A DNA stretch of 64,000 bases from Gammaproteobacteria bacterium (GCA_021151625.1 JAGKWY010000004.1:1-64000); one strand, 5' to 3'; counted from the first letter of the stretch, positions 47,654 through 56,710 are shown. Program-made: numbers and translations. The notes: a model not told the origin generated them from the sequence alone.

Positions 47654-47769
47654 TAATGATAGTCCTCGTAATCTACAAGGTCGGCTATGCTTTGGTACGC
47701 AGTAATGCCTAGGGGCGGATGTGTAAATATGATCAGCCCCCCCTGATCGTAGAAAACTATGGGGGATGT
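47653..47769 (-). pseudogene. Remnant of a HigB-type toxin gene
   Basis: The frame ending at the TAA that overlaps the higA start encodes ADLVDYEDYH at its end, matching the conserved C-terminal tail of HigB (RelE-fold) toxins. Only about 38 codons are open before an in-frame TGA (47770-47772). No ATG, GTG or TTG start exists in them, and the middle residues no longer resemble HigB. The toxin therefore looks inactive. Confidence 0.55.
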
Positions 47770-48150
47770 TCAAAATTGCTTAGTGCGGCGAGAGGTAGAT
47801 AAGTTAATTCCTCGTGTTAGGAGTCAATCCATAGCATGTTTTCCTCAGTGCTAAATACACTTCTGAAACTGTGGCATGGTTTATATTTGCTCTGTAGAAG
47901 TTGCTTGGTCATTTCTATTCCGTTGCCGTCATGAATTAATCCTTTCCACAATTTTGGTTTCGGCTCCACCTGCGCCGCATTTTTGGTCACCTGCGGTTTT
48001 TCTATTGCCAAGCGAGTGGCAGTAGGTGGCAATACTCTTCCGTATAAAGCTTAATTATTCATTATATAACTGGTAAACTAATTTGCAGTGCATGATTAAA
48101 ATTTGCCATTTATAGAATTTTATCATTATTATCAAAGGGTTATAAATAGA
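47770..48150. other. Intergenic region between higA remnant and ietA
   Basis: About 380 bp lie between the divergent units. A minus-strand 71-codon frame (47817-48032) has no recognisable domain and no clear ribosome binding site, so I do not call it a gene. The last ~100 bp before 48151 are strongly AT-rich and probably contain the promoter of the rightward ATPase-subtilase operon. Confidence 0.4.
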
Positions 48151-49233
48151 ATGAATGGTAAAATTATAGTTCGTCTAGTGGAGGCCGCATTAACCGGTAA
48201 CATCGACCAGGTTCGAATGGCGGCGAATCTGCTCAGTAGTGACCTTTACAGTAGTCATCCGGAGCTCAGTCGGCAGATTGCGAGTGCTTCTGGCGCAAGT
48301 GGTTTAAGGGGCTCTTTGGAGCGAGTTAGTCCGCATCCTGTCCGCGTCTCCAATAACACACTGCAAGAGAGCTTAATTCGACCAGAGCCGGCTCTGTTAC
48401 CTGTCGAAAGCCCTCTCTTGGCATCAGAAGTTCGCGGCCCTATCGAGCAAGCGCTTAGTGAGCATAAATCTAGGAAGAAGTTAGAAGAAAACCAGCTTGA
48501 GCCAGTAAAGACTCTTATGTTTATAGGGCCTCCCGGTGTCGGAAAAACCATGACTGCGAGATGGATGGCGCAACAACTTGGATTGCCTCTTTTTATTCTT
48601 GACCTGGCGGGTGTCATGAGCAGCCAGTTAGGTAAAACTGGAAGTAATTTGCGATCCGTGATTGAGCATGCGGCTTCGCGCCCCAGCGTTTTGCTGTTGG
48701 ACGAGTTCGATGCGATTGCAAAAAAAAGAAATGACGAAACGGATGTCGGTGAATTAAAGCGGCTCGTGGCTGTTTTGTTGCAGGCAATCGACTCCTGGCC
48801 AAGTACATCACTGTTAATTGCAGCAACGAACCATGCAGAATTATTGGACCCGGCAATATGGCGTCGTTTTGAAGAAAAGATAAGCTTCGAGAATCCTGAT
48901 GATACTCAAATCAAATCGTTGATCGAACATTTGACGGATGATAAAAAAATAGCATCTCTTTTCATGCTATTTCGTGGAATGTCATATAGCGATATCAAAA
49001 CATTTATTATTCGCTGTAAAAAAATTAGTTTAATCAATGACGTTAGCCTGATTGATCAGGTTATTTCCACGCGAATATCAGAAGCTTCGTTTGGCTCGTT
49101 GCCATTAAAAGATAGAACACAAATCGCTGCCCTGATGGTGATTGAGTCTGGTGTGTCACAGAGACAGGCATGTCAGCTTATGGATGTTTCGAGGCCAACG
49201 CTCGCAAAAGAAATTCAAGCACAAAAAATTTAA
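48151..49233 (+). CDS. ietA: IetA-like AAA+ ATPase
   Basis: This 360-residue ATPase has Walker A GPPGVGKT (126-133), Walker B VLLLDE (180-185), a sensor-1 asparagine (LIAATN) and the arginine-finger-like IWRRFEEK. This is the single-AAA form related to ATPases that pair with subtilases. The C-terminal end (GVSQRQACQLMDVSRPTLAKEI) is a helix-turn-helix-like module. Together with the subtilase gene 24 bp downstream it forms the pair known as IetAS, described as a plasmid addiction pair and later as an antiphage defence system. The ATG at 48151 is preferred; an in-frame start at 48103 would add 16 unlikely residues. Confidence 0.82.
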   Translation: MNGKIIVRLVEAALTGNIDQVRMAANLLSSDLYSSHPELSRQIASASGASGLRGSLERVSPHPVRVSNNTLQESLIRPEPALLPVESPLLASEVRGPIEQALSEHKSRKKLEENQLEPVKTLMFIGPPGVGKTMTARWMAQQLGLPLFILDLAGVMSSQLGKTGSNLRSVIEHAASRPSVLLLDEFDAIAKKRNDETDVGELKRLVAVLLQAIDSWPSTSLLIAATNHAELLDPAIWRRFEEKISFENPDDTQIKSLIEHLTDDKKIASLFMLFRGMSYSDIKTFIIRCKKISLINDVSLIDQVISTRISEASFGSLPLKDRTQIAALMVIESGVSQRQACQLMDVSRPTLAKEIQAQKI

Positions 49234-49257
49234 CTTTGGGATATACAGAGGACCGTA

Positions 49258-51537
49258 ATGAGTAAGAAGAATCCAATTCTATCGAAAGCAGAAGTATATG
49301 AGACCGCTGCACCAAAGCAGACCAGGCCAGACTTGGGAGACAAAGCGGGACCTTATACTTTTCCTGTTGCAAGAGACAGAGTTGCGAGAAGGCTTAGAGC
49401 TACGTTGGCAGTTGCAAATACGTTGTCAGAAAATATGACCCCCGACGACCAAATTGTCACCTCTTTAACATTGCATCCCAGCTTCTTAGCAAAAACTTAT
49501 TACCCAAAAGATATTTTGGCAAAGTATTCGTTAAAAAATTTGGGAAGCAAAGAGGTCATTATAAATCCGGAAGTATCGGTTACTGATGAGCAGCGCGCAG
49601 GAAATATTTCCAGTTCGTTATTCTTTGTGTCCGGAAAAAAAGAAAACTTCAATCAATTGTTGAGTGATCTTTTATCAAATCATATGGATGAATCCTCAAA
49701 AGATGATTTGGTTAAAATTGAAGATCTGGTTCTTTTTGATGCTGAGGAAAAGCTTGCGCCTTCCTCAAAGTTACAAGCTGAGAATACCGAGTTGTGTTAT
49801 GAAGTGGTGTTGCATGCATCACCAAATGATCATTCTGTTTTGACTGGCTTCTTCGATTATATTGAGTTTTTGCAAGGGCATTGTTTCAAAGATAAAACTC
49901 GCTCTGTCGATGCATTGACGTTTTGCTTTTTAAAAATTAATACAAACAAAATCAGAGAGCTTGCAAAATTCTCTTTTGTACGGGTTGTTCGACCTCTAGC
50001 GGAGATTAAGCTGGCTGACAGAATGATTACTCTAGATGCTCGTAACGAAGTACACGTAGAAGGCGCACGAAATATAAACCCGAATTTGGCAAAAGCAAAC
50101 ATCGCTGTCTTTGATGCCGGGTTGTTTCCGGAATCAAATGAAAACGCCCATATACGGTATTTTGATCTCACTGGGCAGCCTACAGATGCTGTGCATAGCT
50201 ATGTACATGGTTCGCGTGTCACTTCTGCTCTCGTTTATGGCGAGGCTGAGGATTATATTTCCGCTTCCAATGTTGTGCTGCCGGTAGATCATTACAAGGT
50301 TTACAGTGGTGCTGATGAATTCGATATTGGGTTAGTAGATGTTTTAGACAGAATCCAATCCGTTTTGCAAAGCACACATTATCGGTTCGTAAATATTAGC
50401 CTGGGTCCTGAATATCCTTGTTCTGATGAAGAGCCTAGTTTGTGGACTTCCACATTGGATAGGCTTGCAGAGGAAGGTGGTACGCTCATTGTCGTTGCGG
50501 TCGGAAACGCTGGTATGGCAGGGGAAGGCTTCTCGCGAATCCAACCTCCTTCGGATCTATTAAATGGACTTAGCATTGGTGCGGCTAACTCTAAAGGTGA
50601 TGAATGGCATAAGGCCTCATACAGCAATATTGGTCCCGGGCGTCGGCCTGGCTACATTAAACCCGATGCTCTATATTTCGGTGGGGAAATCGGCGAGGGT
50701 AATCCTAAAATTCAACTGATTACCCTGAATAGCTTTGAATTAGAGGAAGTGTATGGAACATCGTTTGCTGCACCCTTAGTGACTCGACAGGCCGCATTGA
50801 TCGATTATTTCACAGAGGGGCAGCTTAACATCGCGACAATTAGAGCTTTGTTAATACATTCGACAAGCAAGCACGATTTAGAGAGAAAAGATTGCGGCTG
50901 GGGACGAATCGATAGTGATATTGAAAACATTCTTTTTTGTTCGGATAGAAAAGTGACATTTATCTATCAGGGGGAATTGAAAACCGCGACAGGTATCCGT
51001 GCCGCGGTACCATGTCCAAAAGCATTGGAAGCCTTCAACGGAATGGCAAACATATCTGCAACGCTTTGTTTCTATGCCGAGGTAGATCCTCAGCATACGG
51101 TTAGTTATACGAAGGCGGGTGTGGAAATTCAGTTTCGACCGCATTCGGAAAAATTCCATTACGACAAAGAAAAGGAAGCTTATGCCAAGGAGCCAGAGAC
51201 AAGAACGTTATTCAACCGGAAAAATATTCTTGGTACTGAGCAGACCTTAAGGAAGGATAGTCACAAGTGGGAAACCTGTTATAAAGTTTATGATCGCATG
51301 CGCACCTCATCTCTGAACGAGCCTATTTTTGATATTCGTTATCGCACTAGAGATGAGGGGCATCAATTAACTCAAAAAGAAATGCAAAATCTTAAGCCCC
51401 TGAAATATTCTATGATTGTGACGGTCGAGCTCGAAAAAGAATTTGATCTTTACGCGTCTATTTTAAGTGAGTACACATTGTTACAGCCGATCACAATCAA
51501 TATCGATGCGGCGGTAGCAGGTTTGGGAAGCGAATGA
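49258..51537 (+). CDS. ietS: IetS-like subtilisin-family serine protease (cytoplasmic)
   Basis: This 759-residue S8 peptidase has no signal peptide. The first ~270 residues are a non-catalytic domain. The catalytic triad is D286 (VFDAGLF), H317 (HGSRVTSALVYG) and S502 (GTSFAAPLV), with the oxyanion asparagine in VVAVGNAG. The C-terminal ~200 residues are a beta-rich extension. The preceding AAA+ ATPase gene makes this the IetAS arrangement. The protease is probably held inactive until the ATPase senses a signal, but that mechanism is inference. The start follows GAGGACCGT. Confidence 0.85.
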   Translation: MSKKNPILSKAEVYETAAPKQTRPDLGDKAGPYTFPVARDRVARRLRATLAVANTLSENMTPDDQIVTSLTLHPSFLAKTYYPKDILAKYSLKNLGSKEVIINPEVSVTDEQRAGNISSSLFFVSGKKENFNQLLSDLLSNHMDESSKDDLVKIEDLVLFDAEEKLAPSSKLQAENTELCYEVVLHASPNDHSVLTGFFDYIEFLQGHCFKDKTRSVDALTFCFLKINTNKIRELAKFSFVRVVRPLAEIKLADRMITLDARNEVHVEGARNINPNLAKANIAVFDAGLFPESNENAHIRYFDLTGQPTDAVHSYVHGSRVTSALVYGEAEDYISASNVVLPVDHYKVYSGADEFDIGLVDVLDRIQSVLQSTHYRFVNISLGPEYPCSDEEPSLWTSTLDRLAEEGGTLIVVAVGNAGMAGEGFSRIQPPSDLLNGLSIGAANSKGDEWHKASYSNIGPGRRPGYIKPDALYFGGEIGEGNPKIQLITLNSFELEEVYGTSFAAPLVTRQAALIDYFTEGQLNIATIRALLIHSTSKHDLERKDCGWGRIDSDIENILFCSDRKVTFIYQGELKTATGIRAAVPCPKALEAFNGMANISATLCFYAEVDPQHTVSYTKAGVEIQFRPHSEKFHYDKEKEAYAKEPETRTLFNRKNILGTEQTLRKDSHKWETCYKVYDRMRTSSLNEPIFDIRYRTRDEGHQLTQKEMQNLKPLKYSMIVTVELEKEFDLYASILSEYTLLQPITINIDAAVAGLGSE

Positions 51538-51552
51538 TTGTGAGGAATTCAC

Positions 51553-51906
51553 ATGAACAACAATGACAAAGCCACAACATATTCTTCCTTGCGAGCCGCT
51601 GAGGCAAAGGTGGAGTCATCGTTTTATGCGAGCTTGTCCCAAAAAACATTGTTATTGATATATCAAATTGCTGATGGCGAATTGCATAATCCGGTGTCGA
51701 TTTCATCCATCAAGGCCAGGATGAGCATCAATCTGGAGGCGCTTACTAAAATTCTTGATATTTTATTAACGCAAAGCAGCATCGATGTAAAAATTGTCGA
51801 AGGGAAAAATCCTGAAGCCCTATCAGCGGATGACATACAAATTTTCCTGACTCACGACGGAAAAACCATTGCGAAGTCAACCATGTATTCTATGCAAGGC
51901 TTTTGA
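51553..51906 (+). CDS. Small winged-helix-like protein, function unknown
   Basis: I do not recognise this 117-residue cytoplasmic protein. Its middle part (TLLLIYQIADGELHNPVSISSIKARMSINLEALTKILDILLTQ in pieces) looks like a helical winged-helix-type module, followed by a strand-turn segment with the phrase IFLTHDGKTI. A good ribosome binding site (GAGGA) precedes the ATG, which is 15 bp after the protease stop. Its own stop overlaps the next gene. It therefore belongs to the same operon as ietA and ietS and may be a regulator or adaptor. Confidence 0.7.
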   Translation: MNNNDKATTYSSLRAAEAKVESSFYASLSQKTLLLIYQIADGELHNPVSISSIKARMSINLEALTKILDILLTQSSIDVKIVEGKNPEALSADDIQIFLTHDGKTIAKSTMYSMQGF

Positions 51907-52742
51907 TTGTGAAATTATCACACTGGATGTTTGGTTTCGGATCGCTAGCTGTGATGGCGATAACCTTGATAGTTGGTGTATCTATATTTTTCCTATTTCC
52001 GGATCGGATATTTGATTACGCCGTCGTGTGGAGCGCGGGATTATTGTTTAGTGCTATCGAACTGGGGTCGCGATACAAAGACGATCCCTGGTCGGTAATT
52101 GCAAGCTCTCCAGGATTTATCTATTTGCTAACCAACGGTTTAGTTTGTTGTTTCGGGTTATACATCATTTTAGTATTCGGTTTAACAGAAGGAAAAACGG
52201 GGCTATCGGATATAGCTGTGAGAACGCGTGATGTACTTTACGCTTCTCTCGGTAGTTTTTTTGTAATGAGAAGTTCGTTCCTGAAACTGGGTAATGATAA
52301 TTCCCAGTTGGACCTGGGTTTGAACTTGGTACTCAAAAAATTACTTGAGATGATTGATCGTCAAGTGGATCGAGTCCGGGCAAGCCGACGTTCTGAAGAC
52401 ATTACAGCCATACTCGATAAAGTCAGTTATGAGGACTTCAATAAAAAGGTATACCCGTTTTGCATTCAAATTATGCAAAACATTACTTTGGAAGAACGCA
52501 ATCAATTGCTTTACGAACTAAAAACTATTGAAGCTAGCGATGATTCTGAAGCTACTAAAAAGTATGCTGCAGGTCTACAAGTGTATAACTTGGTTGGTCG
52601 CAGTGTGTTGAAATCAGCTGTTGATAACTTGCGTCTAGAAGAGTTGCCTCCTCCAGATGCGACTGAGCCTAGCATTGATCCTGTGGCAAGGATGAATAGA
52701 ATGATTACTGAATTATTAAAAAAACATCCCGGAGCTAAATAA
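51903..52742 (+). CDS. Membrane protein of the IetAS-like operon, function unknown
   Basis: This 279-residue protein begins with three to four transmembrane segments (starting WMFGFGSLAVMAITLIVGVSI; another at FIYLLTNGLVCCFGLYIILV), then has a ~150-residue cytoplasmic helical domain. The start is either the TTG at 51903, overlapping the previous stop, or the GTG at 51909. I do not recognise a family. A membrane partner beside a protease-ATPase pair would suit an effector or anchor role; this is inference. Confidence 0.7.
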   Translation: MIVKLSHWMFGFGSLAVMAITLIVGVSIFFLFPDRIFDYAVVWSAGLLFSAIELGSRYKDDPWSVIASSPGFIYLLTNGLVCCFGLYIILVFGLTEGKTGLSDIAVRTRDVLYASLGSFFVMRSSFLKLGNDNSQLDLGLNLVLKKLLEMIDRQVDRVRASRRSEDITAILDKVSYEDFNKKVYPFCIQIMQNITLEERNQLLYELKTIEASDDSEATKKYAAGLQVYNLVGRSVLKSAVDNLRLEELPPPDATEPSIDPVARMNRMITELLKKHPGAK

Positions 52743-52941
52743 AAAAACTAGGTAATGCTTTTGTAGGCTTGAAAGTAGAGTTGCAGGAAATCAATTTCTT
52801 GACGCAGGGGATTGGGTCGATTGGATATCTCTACGTTACCCTTGAGGCAGTGTGGGGAGGCTAAAAACAACTGAATAAATGTATAATAAGGTTATTCTGC
52901 AATCTGGAGGTCATCATTAATTAATATGATGACTGGCTCAT

Positions 52942-53913
52942 TTATTCAGTTTTAAATTCTAATCCAAGCTCCTTAATCCTATCTTTGATTTCGTCCGGAA
53001 CCTCATTTAGATTAATATTCTTCATGGGTTCTTGAGTTTTCATGTAGGTGAAGTTTTGTGTTGAGATAATACGATTTTCTGACAAATCAATGCTGCGGGT
53101 AGTGGGTTTGATATTCGGAGCTTGCCTAGGAAGACGTAATCCATTAATCATAGGAATGATGGGAAGTTGAAATCTCGCCAAGTCTAAATGCTTATCTTTT
53201 TTGCTGAAGGGAATCACAAAATGGAACATGTAGTTGGAAAAAGCAAGCATACAAGTCATGTACGGATATTTTTTCTTGTCACCTGTTCGTTTAAATATTG
53301 TCAGCCACATTAAAGGAAATGGGTTTTTACCTGGCACCATGGTTAAATCCATCTTTAGCGTTTTCGCATCAAAGCTGGCAGGTTTATGATTGTATCTAAC
53401 CCAGCGGATGCCCTCACTGAAACCCTTGAGGGCATATTCAGGTAGAGCTGAAATAGCCATTTTAACGAAACATTTGTAAACATTAATTGGGACATATTGA
53501 GTAGGCGATGACTGGATTTTTAAAGTATTCTCATCCAAAGACTCAAGCATATCTGAGTCTTCACCTTGAATAACCACAATATCCCCATTAATCGATTCTG
53601 CTCTATCTCCGCTAGAAGACTTTGTTTTAGGTACGCCCTTTTTGCCAACAATTTGGCTTGTGGTTCGAGCAATACCCATGAAGTTTGCCAAATTATTCTC
53701 AAAATTTTTATCAAAAAATGAGTTGCATTCATCACACTCATCATTTGAGAACAAAAACTTATTTCCCAAAAGCTCAGGTATGGCATGAGCTATTTTGCTA
53801 AACTTTACTGCTGGTCTGCTTTTTCCGCAGTATCTACATTTCCCCTTCTCGCCAAGATTGATTTTTTTATTCAGAAAAAGAGATTTTTCAATTTTATAAT
53901 GCTCAAAAATCAT
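52942..53913 (-). CDS. HNH-like endonuclease domain protein
   Basis: This 323-residue protein has an N-terminal zinc/HNH-like module: C26-x2-C29, then H43 in AHAIPELLGN and C60-x2-C63-N64. This is the arrangement of HNH nucleases that carry a structural zinc. The remaining ~240 residues form an unrecognised domain with a WLTIFKR segment and a strand-rich end. It is probably a nuclease effector. It lies 50 bp downstream of the ADP-ribosyltransferase gene on the same strand and is likely in the same transcript. Confidence 0.65.
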   Translation of the reverse strand: MIFEHYKIEKSLFLNKKINLGEKGKCRYCGKSRPAVKFSKIAHAIPELLGNKFLFSNDECDECNSFFDKNFENNLANFMGIARTTSQIVGKKGVPKTKSSSGDRAESINGDIVVIQGEDSDMLESLDENTLKIQSSPTQYVPINVYKCFVKMAISALPEYALKGFSEGIRWVRYNHKPASFDAKTLKMDLTMVPGKNPFPLMWLTIFKRTGDKKKYPYMTCMLAFSNYMFHFVIPFSKKDKHLDLARFQLPIIPMINGLRLPRQAPNIKPTTRSIDLSENRIISTQNFTYMKTQEPMKNINLNEVPDEIKDRIKELGLEFKTE

Positions 53914-53963
53914 TTTCAGTCACCGTGGATTTTTCCAGTATAGCCTGTAATAATTTTATTCAG

Positions 53964-54593
53964 TTACCACATGAAAAACTCAGATGGGTTTGTTGAGTTT
54001 AAATGAGGTGGGTTGCTTACTATATACATAGATAGATAATATAGCTCTGTACATTTAGATAAATTAGCATTGCCCACATAGAGCGCTCGTTCAGCTGGTT
54101 CGATCATTTTTACGGCGCTGGTTATTTTAAACTCAGTCCCCGAACCTAATAAAATTTCTTCTTCACTCACCGCATTGTTTCCATTTTCCATCAGGGCCAT
54201 AGTTGTGCCAGGCGGAATATTGATCTCAAGTACGGTTGGAACTCCTAAACTTGGATAGAACTTTGGCAGGCACTGTGTACTGCGTGTTGTTGACAAAAAA
54301 CAGGGATATCGAAATGCTTCTCCTAGCATTACTTTCGGTCCGCTCGGAGTAAATTCAGAGTCTGATGTCATTCTGTAAACCCGAAGGTGATCAATATTTT
54401 TTGCACGAATAATTGAACTTATTTCTTCAAATTTTATTAAATCTTCTGCTGTTGTTGTTCCTCCTCTTAACGCTCCATTTAATTGAAAACAATAATTGTC
54501 AGATGCATTTTTATATTTTTTATATACATCTTGACGGCTTAATCCATTGTGTAAAATCGCTAAGTGGTTAAAAAATTTATCATCCGGTTGCAT
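53964..54593 (-). CDS. Intracellular ADP-ribosyltransferase (R-S-E type)
   Basis: This 209-residue protein has the three marks of toxin-type mono-ADP-ribosyltransferases: an NAD-binding arginine (VYR, R74), the S-T-T motif after an aromatic/hydrophobic pair (FLSTT, from ~99), and the catalytic E-x-E in AVSEEEILLGSG (E144 and E146), which suggests arginine as target. There is no signal peptide, so it acts inside the cell: as a defence effector or toxin, or as part of a toxin-antitoxin pair with an unidentified neighbour. The HNH gene follows on the same strand. Confidence 0.8.
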   Translation of the reverse strand: MQPDDKFFNHLAILHNGLSRQDVYKKYKNASDNYCFQLNGALRGGTTTAEDLIKFEEISSIIRAKNIDHLRVYRMTSDSEFTPSGPKVMLGEAFRYPCFLSTTRSTQCLPKFYPSLGVPTVLEINIPPGTTMALMENGNNAVSEEEILLGSGTEFKITSAVKMIEPAERALYVGNANLSKCTELYYLSMYIVSNPPHLNSTNPSEFFMW

Positions 54594-54708
54594 TAATTCC
54601 CCTAAATTTTATGTGTTTAGCTGATTGATATCTAGATCAAAGATTTACGTCTACATTGAATGCAGGTAGGCAGTTATATGGAGGCTACTCTCCTTTACTT
54701 TGAAGATA

Positions 54709-54936
54709 ATGTTCCTTAATTTTTTTATTTCTTCTTCCTTTTTGTTAACTATTGGTGCAGGTGAAAAATTTATGCTGACTAATTTACTCGAATATAGTCC
54801 AGAGTATCTTTTTGGAGCTTGGGATCACCCGCGCTCAAAAATATTATGTTCACTCATGCCATATTGCATATGGATTGGAATAATCACCTTTATTTTTCTT
54901 GTAGCTTTGAAAGTCCTCTTGATACGCTGGGTGTGA
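54709..54936 (+). CDS. Small membrane protein, hypothetical
   Basis: This ~75-residue frame has two predicted membrane helices (near residues 1-18 and 46-66). It lies divergent from the ADP-ribosyltransferase gene. The ATG at 54709 or a TTG at 54700 may start it. A GGAGG lies ~25 bp upstream, farther than ideal. No family recognised; it might be a small accessory or immunity protein. Confidence 0.4.
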   Translation: MFLNFFISSSFLLTIGAGEKFMLTNLLEYSPEYLFGAWDHPRSKILCSLMPYCIWIGIITFIFLVALKVLLIRWV

Positions 54937-55050
54937 ATATAGATTGTCCAAGTTATTGGGTTCTCAAAGTAAGCTTTAGTTAATTTTTATTAAAGTGCTT
55001 ATAGGCAAAAAATTTAAACTGTGGAGGCAGATCACAGGATATTCGATCTG

Positions 55051-55953
55051 CTATCCTTTATTTAAAATATGCTTTTTGCCATGATGAGACTCAATGAGTT
55101 TGGCTGCATTCGTCATGAGGAAGGTTGCCATATAAGTATGATGCACAGTTAGCACGAGATCTTGAAATTTCTGATCTGCTTCTAGTGCAATTACTTTTAG
55201 GCCAAGGCTTTGGGCTTTATCAAAATGGATGTGCCTCGAATGCTCTTTTGTAGTGGCGGGGTTGTTTAAATTTTCCATGATGTTGGCAATCCGTTTGTGT
55301 TGTTCATCTTCGTCCACATCAGCAAACATCACGCTCACCAGCCATTCAGGAACAATGCTCTTTGCCAAGGCAATTGCTTTGTCGCATTCTTCCAGAAATG
55401 CAGCAGGATATTTATGAAGCATTATTTGCCACAGGGGAATCGTGTGTGGGTTTTTTTCAATTTCGACGGATGCTCTTTTAAATTCCTCTAAAACCGCGAA
55501 TGCGGAGACGCCTTGGACAAAAGGGTCAAAGGGACCAATACAGGAGTGGTGTCCCATAACTATTTCTTTTGCACTGAGCGCGATCATCGTACCCGCTGAC
55601 ATTGCCATTTGAGGAACAATGACGCGTATATCGCTTCCGAATTTTTGCCTTAAATAATAAACAATCGATTCAGCTGCTGTGATTGAACCACCTGGAGTGT
55701 GGAGCATTAGGTCGAGGCCTAATTCACAATTCATTCCTTCAATTGCATTCATGAATCCATTCTTGTCCATGTCGTCAACTTGCAAAAAATTAACTCCAGA
55801 ACCTTGCGCACTGAGCCAGCCTGAGTAATAACAAATTAAATTTCGGCCAGTATAAGCATGAAGTCTTTGCACATATTGTTCGCGAATTCTGTCTTGCGCG
55901 TTGTTATGCTCGATTGTCTGAATTTCGGTTAAAACATCGTTGAAACTGGGCAA
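55051..55953 (-). CDS. SDH/SppA-like serine protease (ClpP/crotonase fold)
   Basis: This 300-residue protein belongs to the serine-dehydrogenase-proteinase group of the ClpP/crotonase superfamily. It shows the oxyanion region LHTPGGSITAAESIVYYLR and the nucleophile serine in QMAMSAGTMIAL (S119), then HHSCIGPFDPF. There is no signal peptide; unlike SppA, it would be cytoplasmic or a membrane-surface oligomer. A good ribosome binding site (AGGAG) sits just after an intrinsic terminator, so expression may depend on read-through from the small gene at 56014-56217. Confidence 0.85.
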   Translation of the reverse strand: MPSFNDVLTEIQTIEHNNAQDRIREQYVQRLHAYTGRNLICYYSGWLSAQGSGVNFLQVDDMDKNGFMNAIEGMNCELGLDLMLHTPGGSITAAESIVYYLRQKFGSDIRVIVPQMAMSAGTMIALSAKEIVMGHHSCIGPFDPFVQGVSAFAVLEEFKRASVEIEKNPHTIPLWQIMLHKYPAAFLEECDKAIALAKSIVPEWLVSVMFADVDEDEQHKRIANIMENLNNPATTKEHSRHIHFDKAQSLGLKVIALEADQKFQDLVLTVHHTYMATFLMTNAAKLIESHHGKKHILNKG

Positions 55954-55968
55954 AGTGTTGCTCCTAGC

Positions 55969-55999
55969 AAAAAAAAACCCTGCCAGATAGCAAGGTTTT
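55969..55999 (-). terminator. Intrinsic terminator ahead of the serine protease gene
   Basis: On the minus strand a 10-bp stem (AAAACCTTGC with GCAGGGTTTT, one G-T wobble) with a 6-nt loop runs into a tract of about ten T. It sits between the stop of the small gene and the ribosome binding site of the protease. Transcription of the small gene can therefore end here, with only part reading through. Confidence 0.75.
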
Positions 56000-56013
56000 T
56001 GAAAAAATTAAAA

Positions 56014-56217
56014 TTAAAAAGTGGTACGTGTTGTATGATTTCCTACAAGCGGGTTTGCTTTTACTTTCGTAAAATTTGCCGTTGATGCAGAAACAACTTC
56101 TTCTTTAAAAAGTGGATGGAAGGTGAAAGACGTTAAACCTGAATTGGCTTGCGCTTTCTGCTCCGGCAATGCATTACAAATTTTTTGCTGGGCTTCCACT
56201 AAACTGAAATTTTTCAT
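56014..56217 (-). CDS. Small protein preceding the serine protease gene
   Basis: This 67-residue protein has a good AGGAG ribosome binding site at the ATG (56217). It is not a recognised family. It begins MKNFSLVEAQQK and contains the odd tail VGNHTTRTTF. It is separated from the protease gene by 60 bp containing an intrinsic terminator. It might be a substrate, adaptor or antitoxin-like partner of the protease; this is a hypothesis from gene order only. Confidence 0.6.
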   Translation of the reverse strand: MKNFSLVEAQQKICNALPEQKAQANSGLTSFTFHPLFKEEVVSASTANFTKVKANPLVGNHTTRTTF

Positions 56218-56307
56218 CACATCGCTCCTAATGTGAGTGGGAGTGGCATCGGACTGATTCTTATATAGGTTGTCCACCAATAAAAAATGCCCTCAAGGGG
56301 CTTTTTT

Positions 56308-56484
56308 ATGGAACGAAAAACACCAATTAGGGATTTCGTACTGACAGCCTACACTTTAAGACCCGAAAAATCAAAAAAAATGCTGCAAATCTCCGTAAAA
56401 AATGGTAATGCAACAATTGATGACGTAATCGGCACTGGCTTAATAGTTTTAAGCTATCATTTGCTTAAGCTTTATTCCTTATAA
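56308..56484 (+). CDS. Small hypothetical protein
   Basis: This 58-residue frame starts at an ATG 7 bp after AAGGGG, a good ribosome binding site. It is otherwise unsupported: there is no recognisable domain, and a short hydrophobic end (VLSYHLLKLYSL). It lies divergent from the small gene at 56014-56217. Low confidence. Confidence 0.35.
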   Translation: MERKTPIRDFVLTAYTLRPEKSKKMLQISVKNGNATIDDVIGTGLIVLSYHLLKLYSL

Positions 56485-56710
56485 CTGCTCTGGCGTGAAA
56501 AATCAGTTATAAGGTTGAATCGGGAAAATTAAGATTAAGATAAAGAAAAGCAGGCGGCAATTTCACCGTATTACAGCGTTCGATTCTTTGTATGTGCTAA
56601 CGGACATTCACATTCTTTTCTCGTTATTGATTTTCCGCTCTTTATCTGATCGCGTTGCATTTTTAAATGTCACTTCACAGCGTCAGTTAATTTTAGCGAA
56701 GCTGCTAAAA

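Noticed and set aside
47817..48032. 71-codon frame on the minus strand upstream of ietA
   Set aside because: No ribosome binding site, no domain and no coding-like composition stand out. Kept only as a note in the intergenic entry.
56285..56308. Hairpin GCCC-TCAA-GGGGC with T tract before the small gene at 56308
   Set aside because: The GC stem is only four pairs, and it overlaps the likely ribosome binding site of that gene, so a terminator call is not safe.
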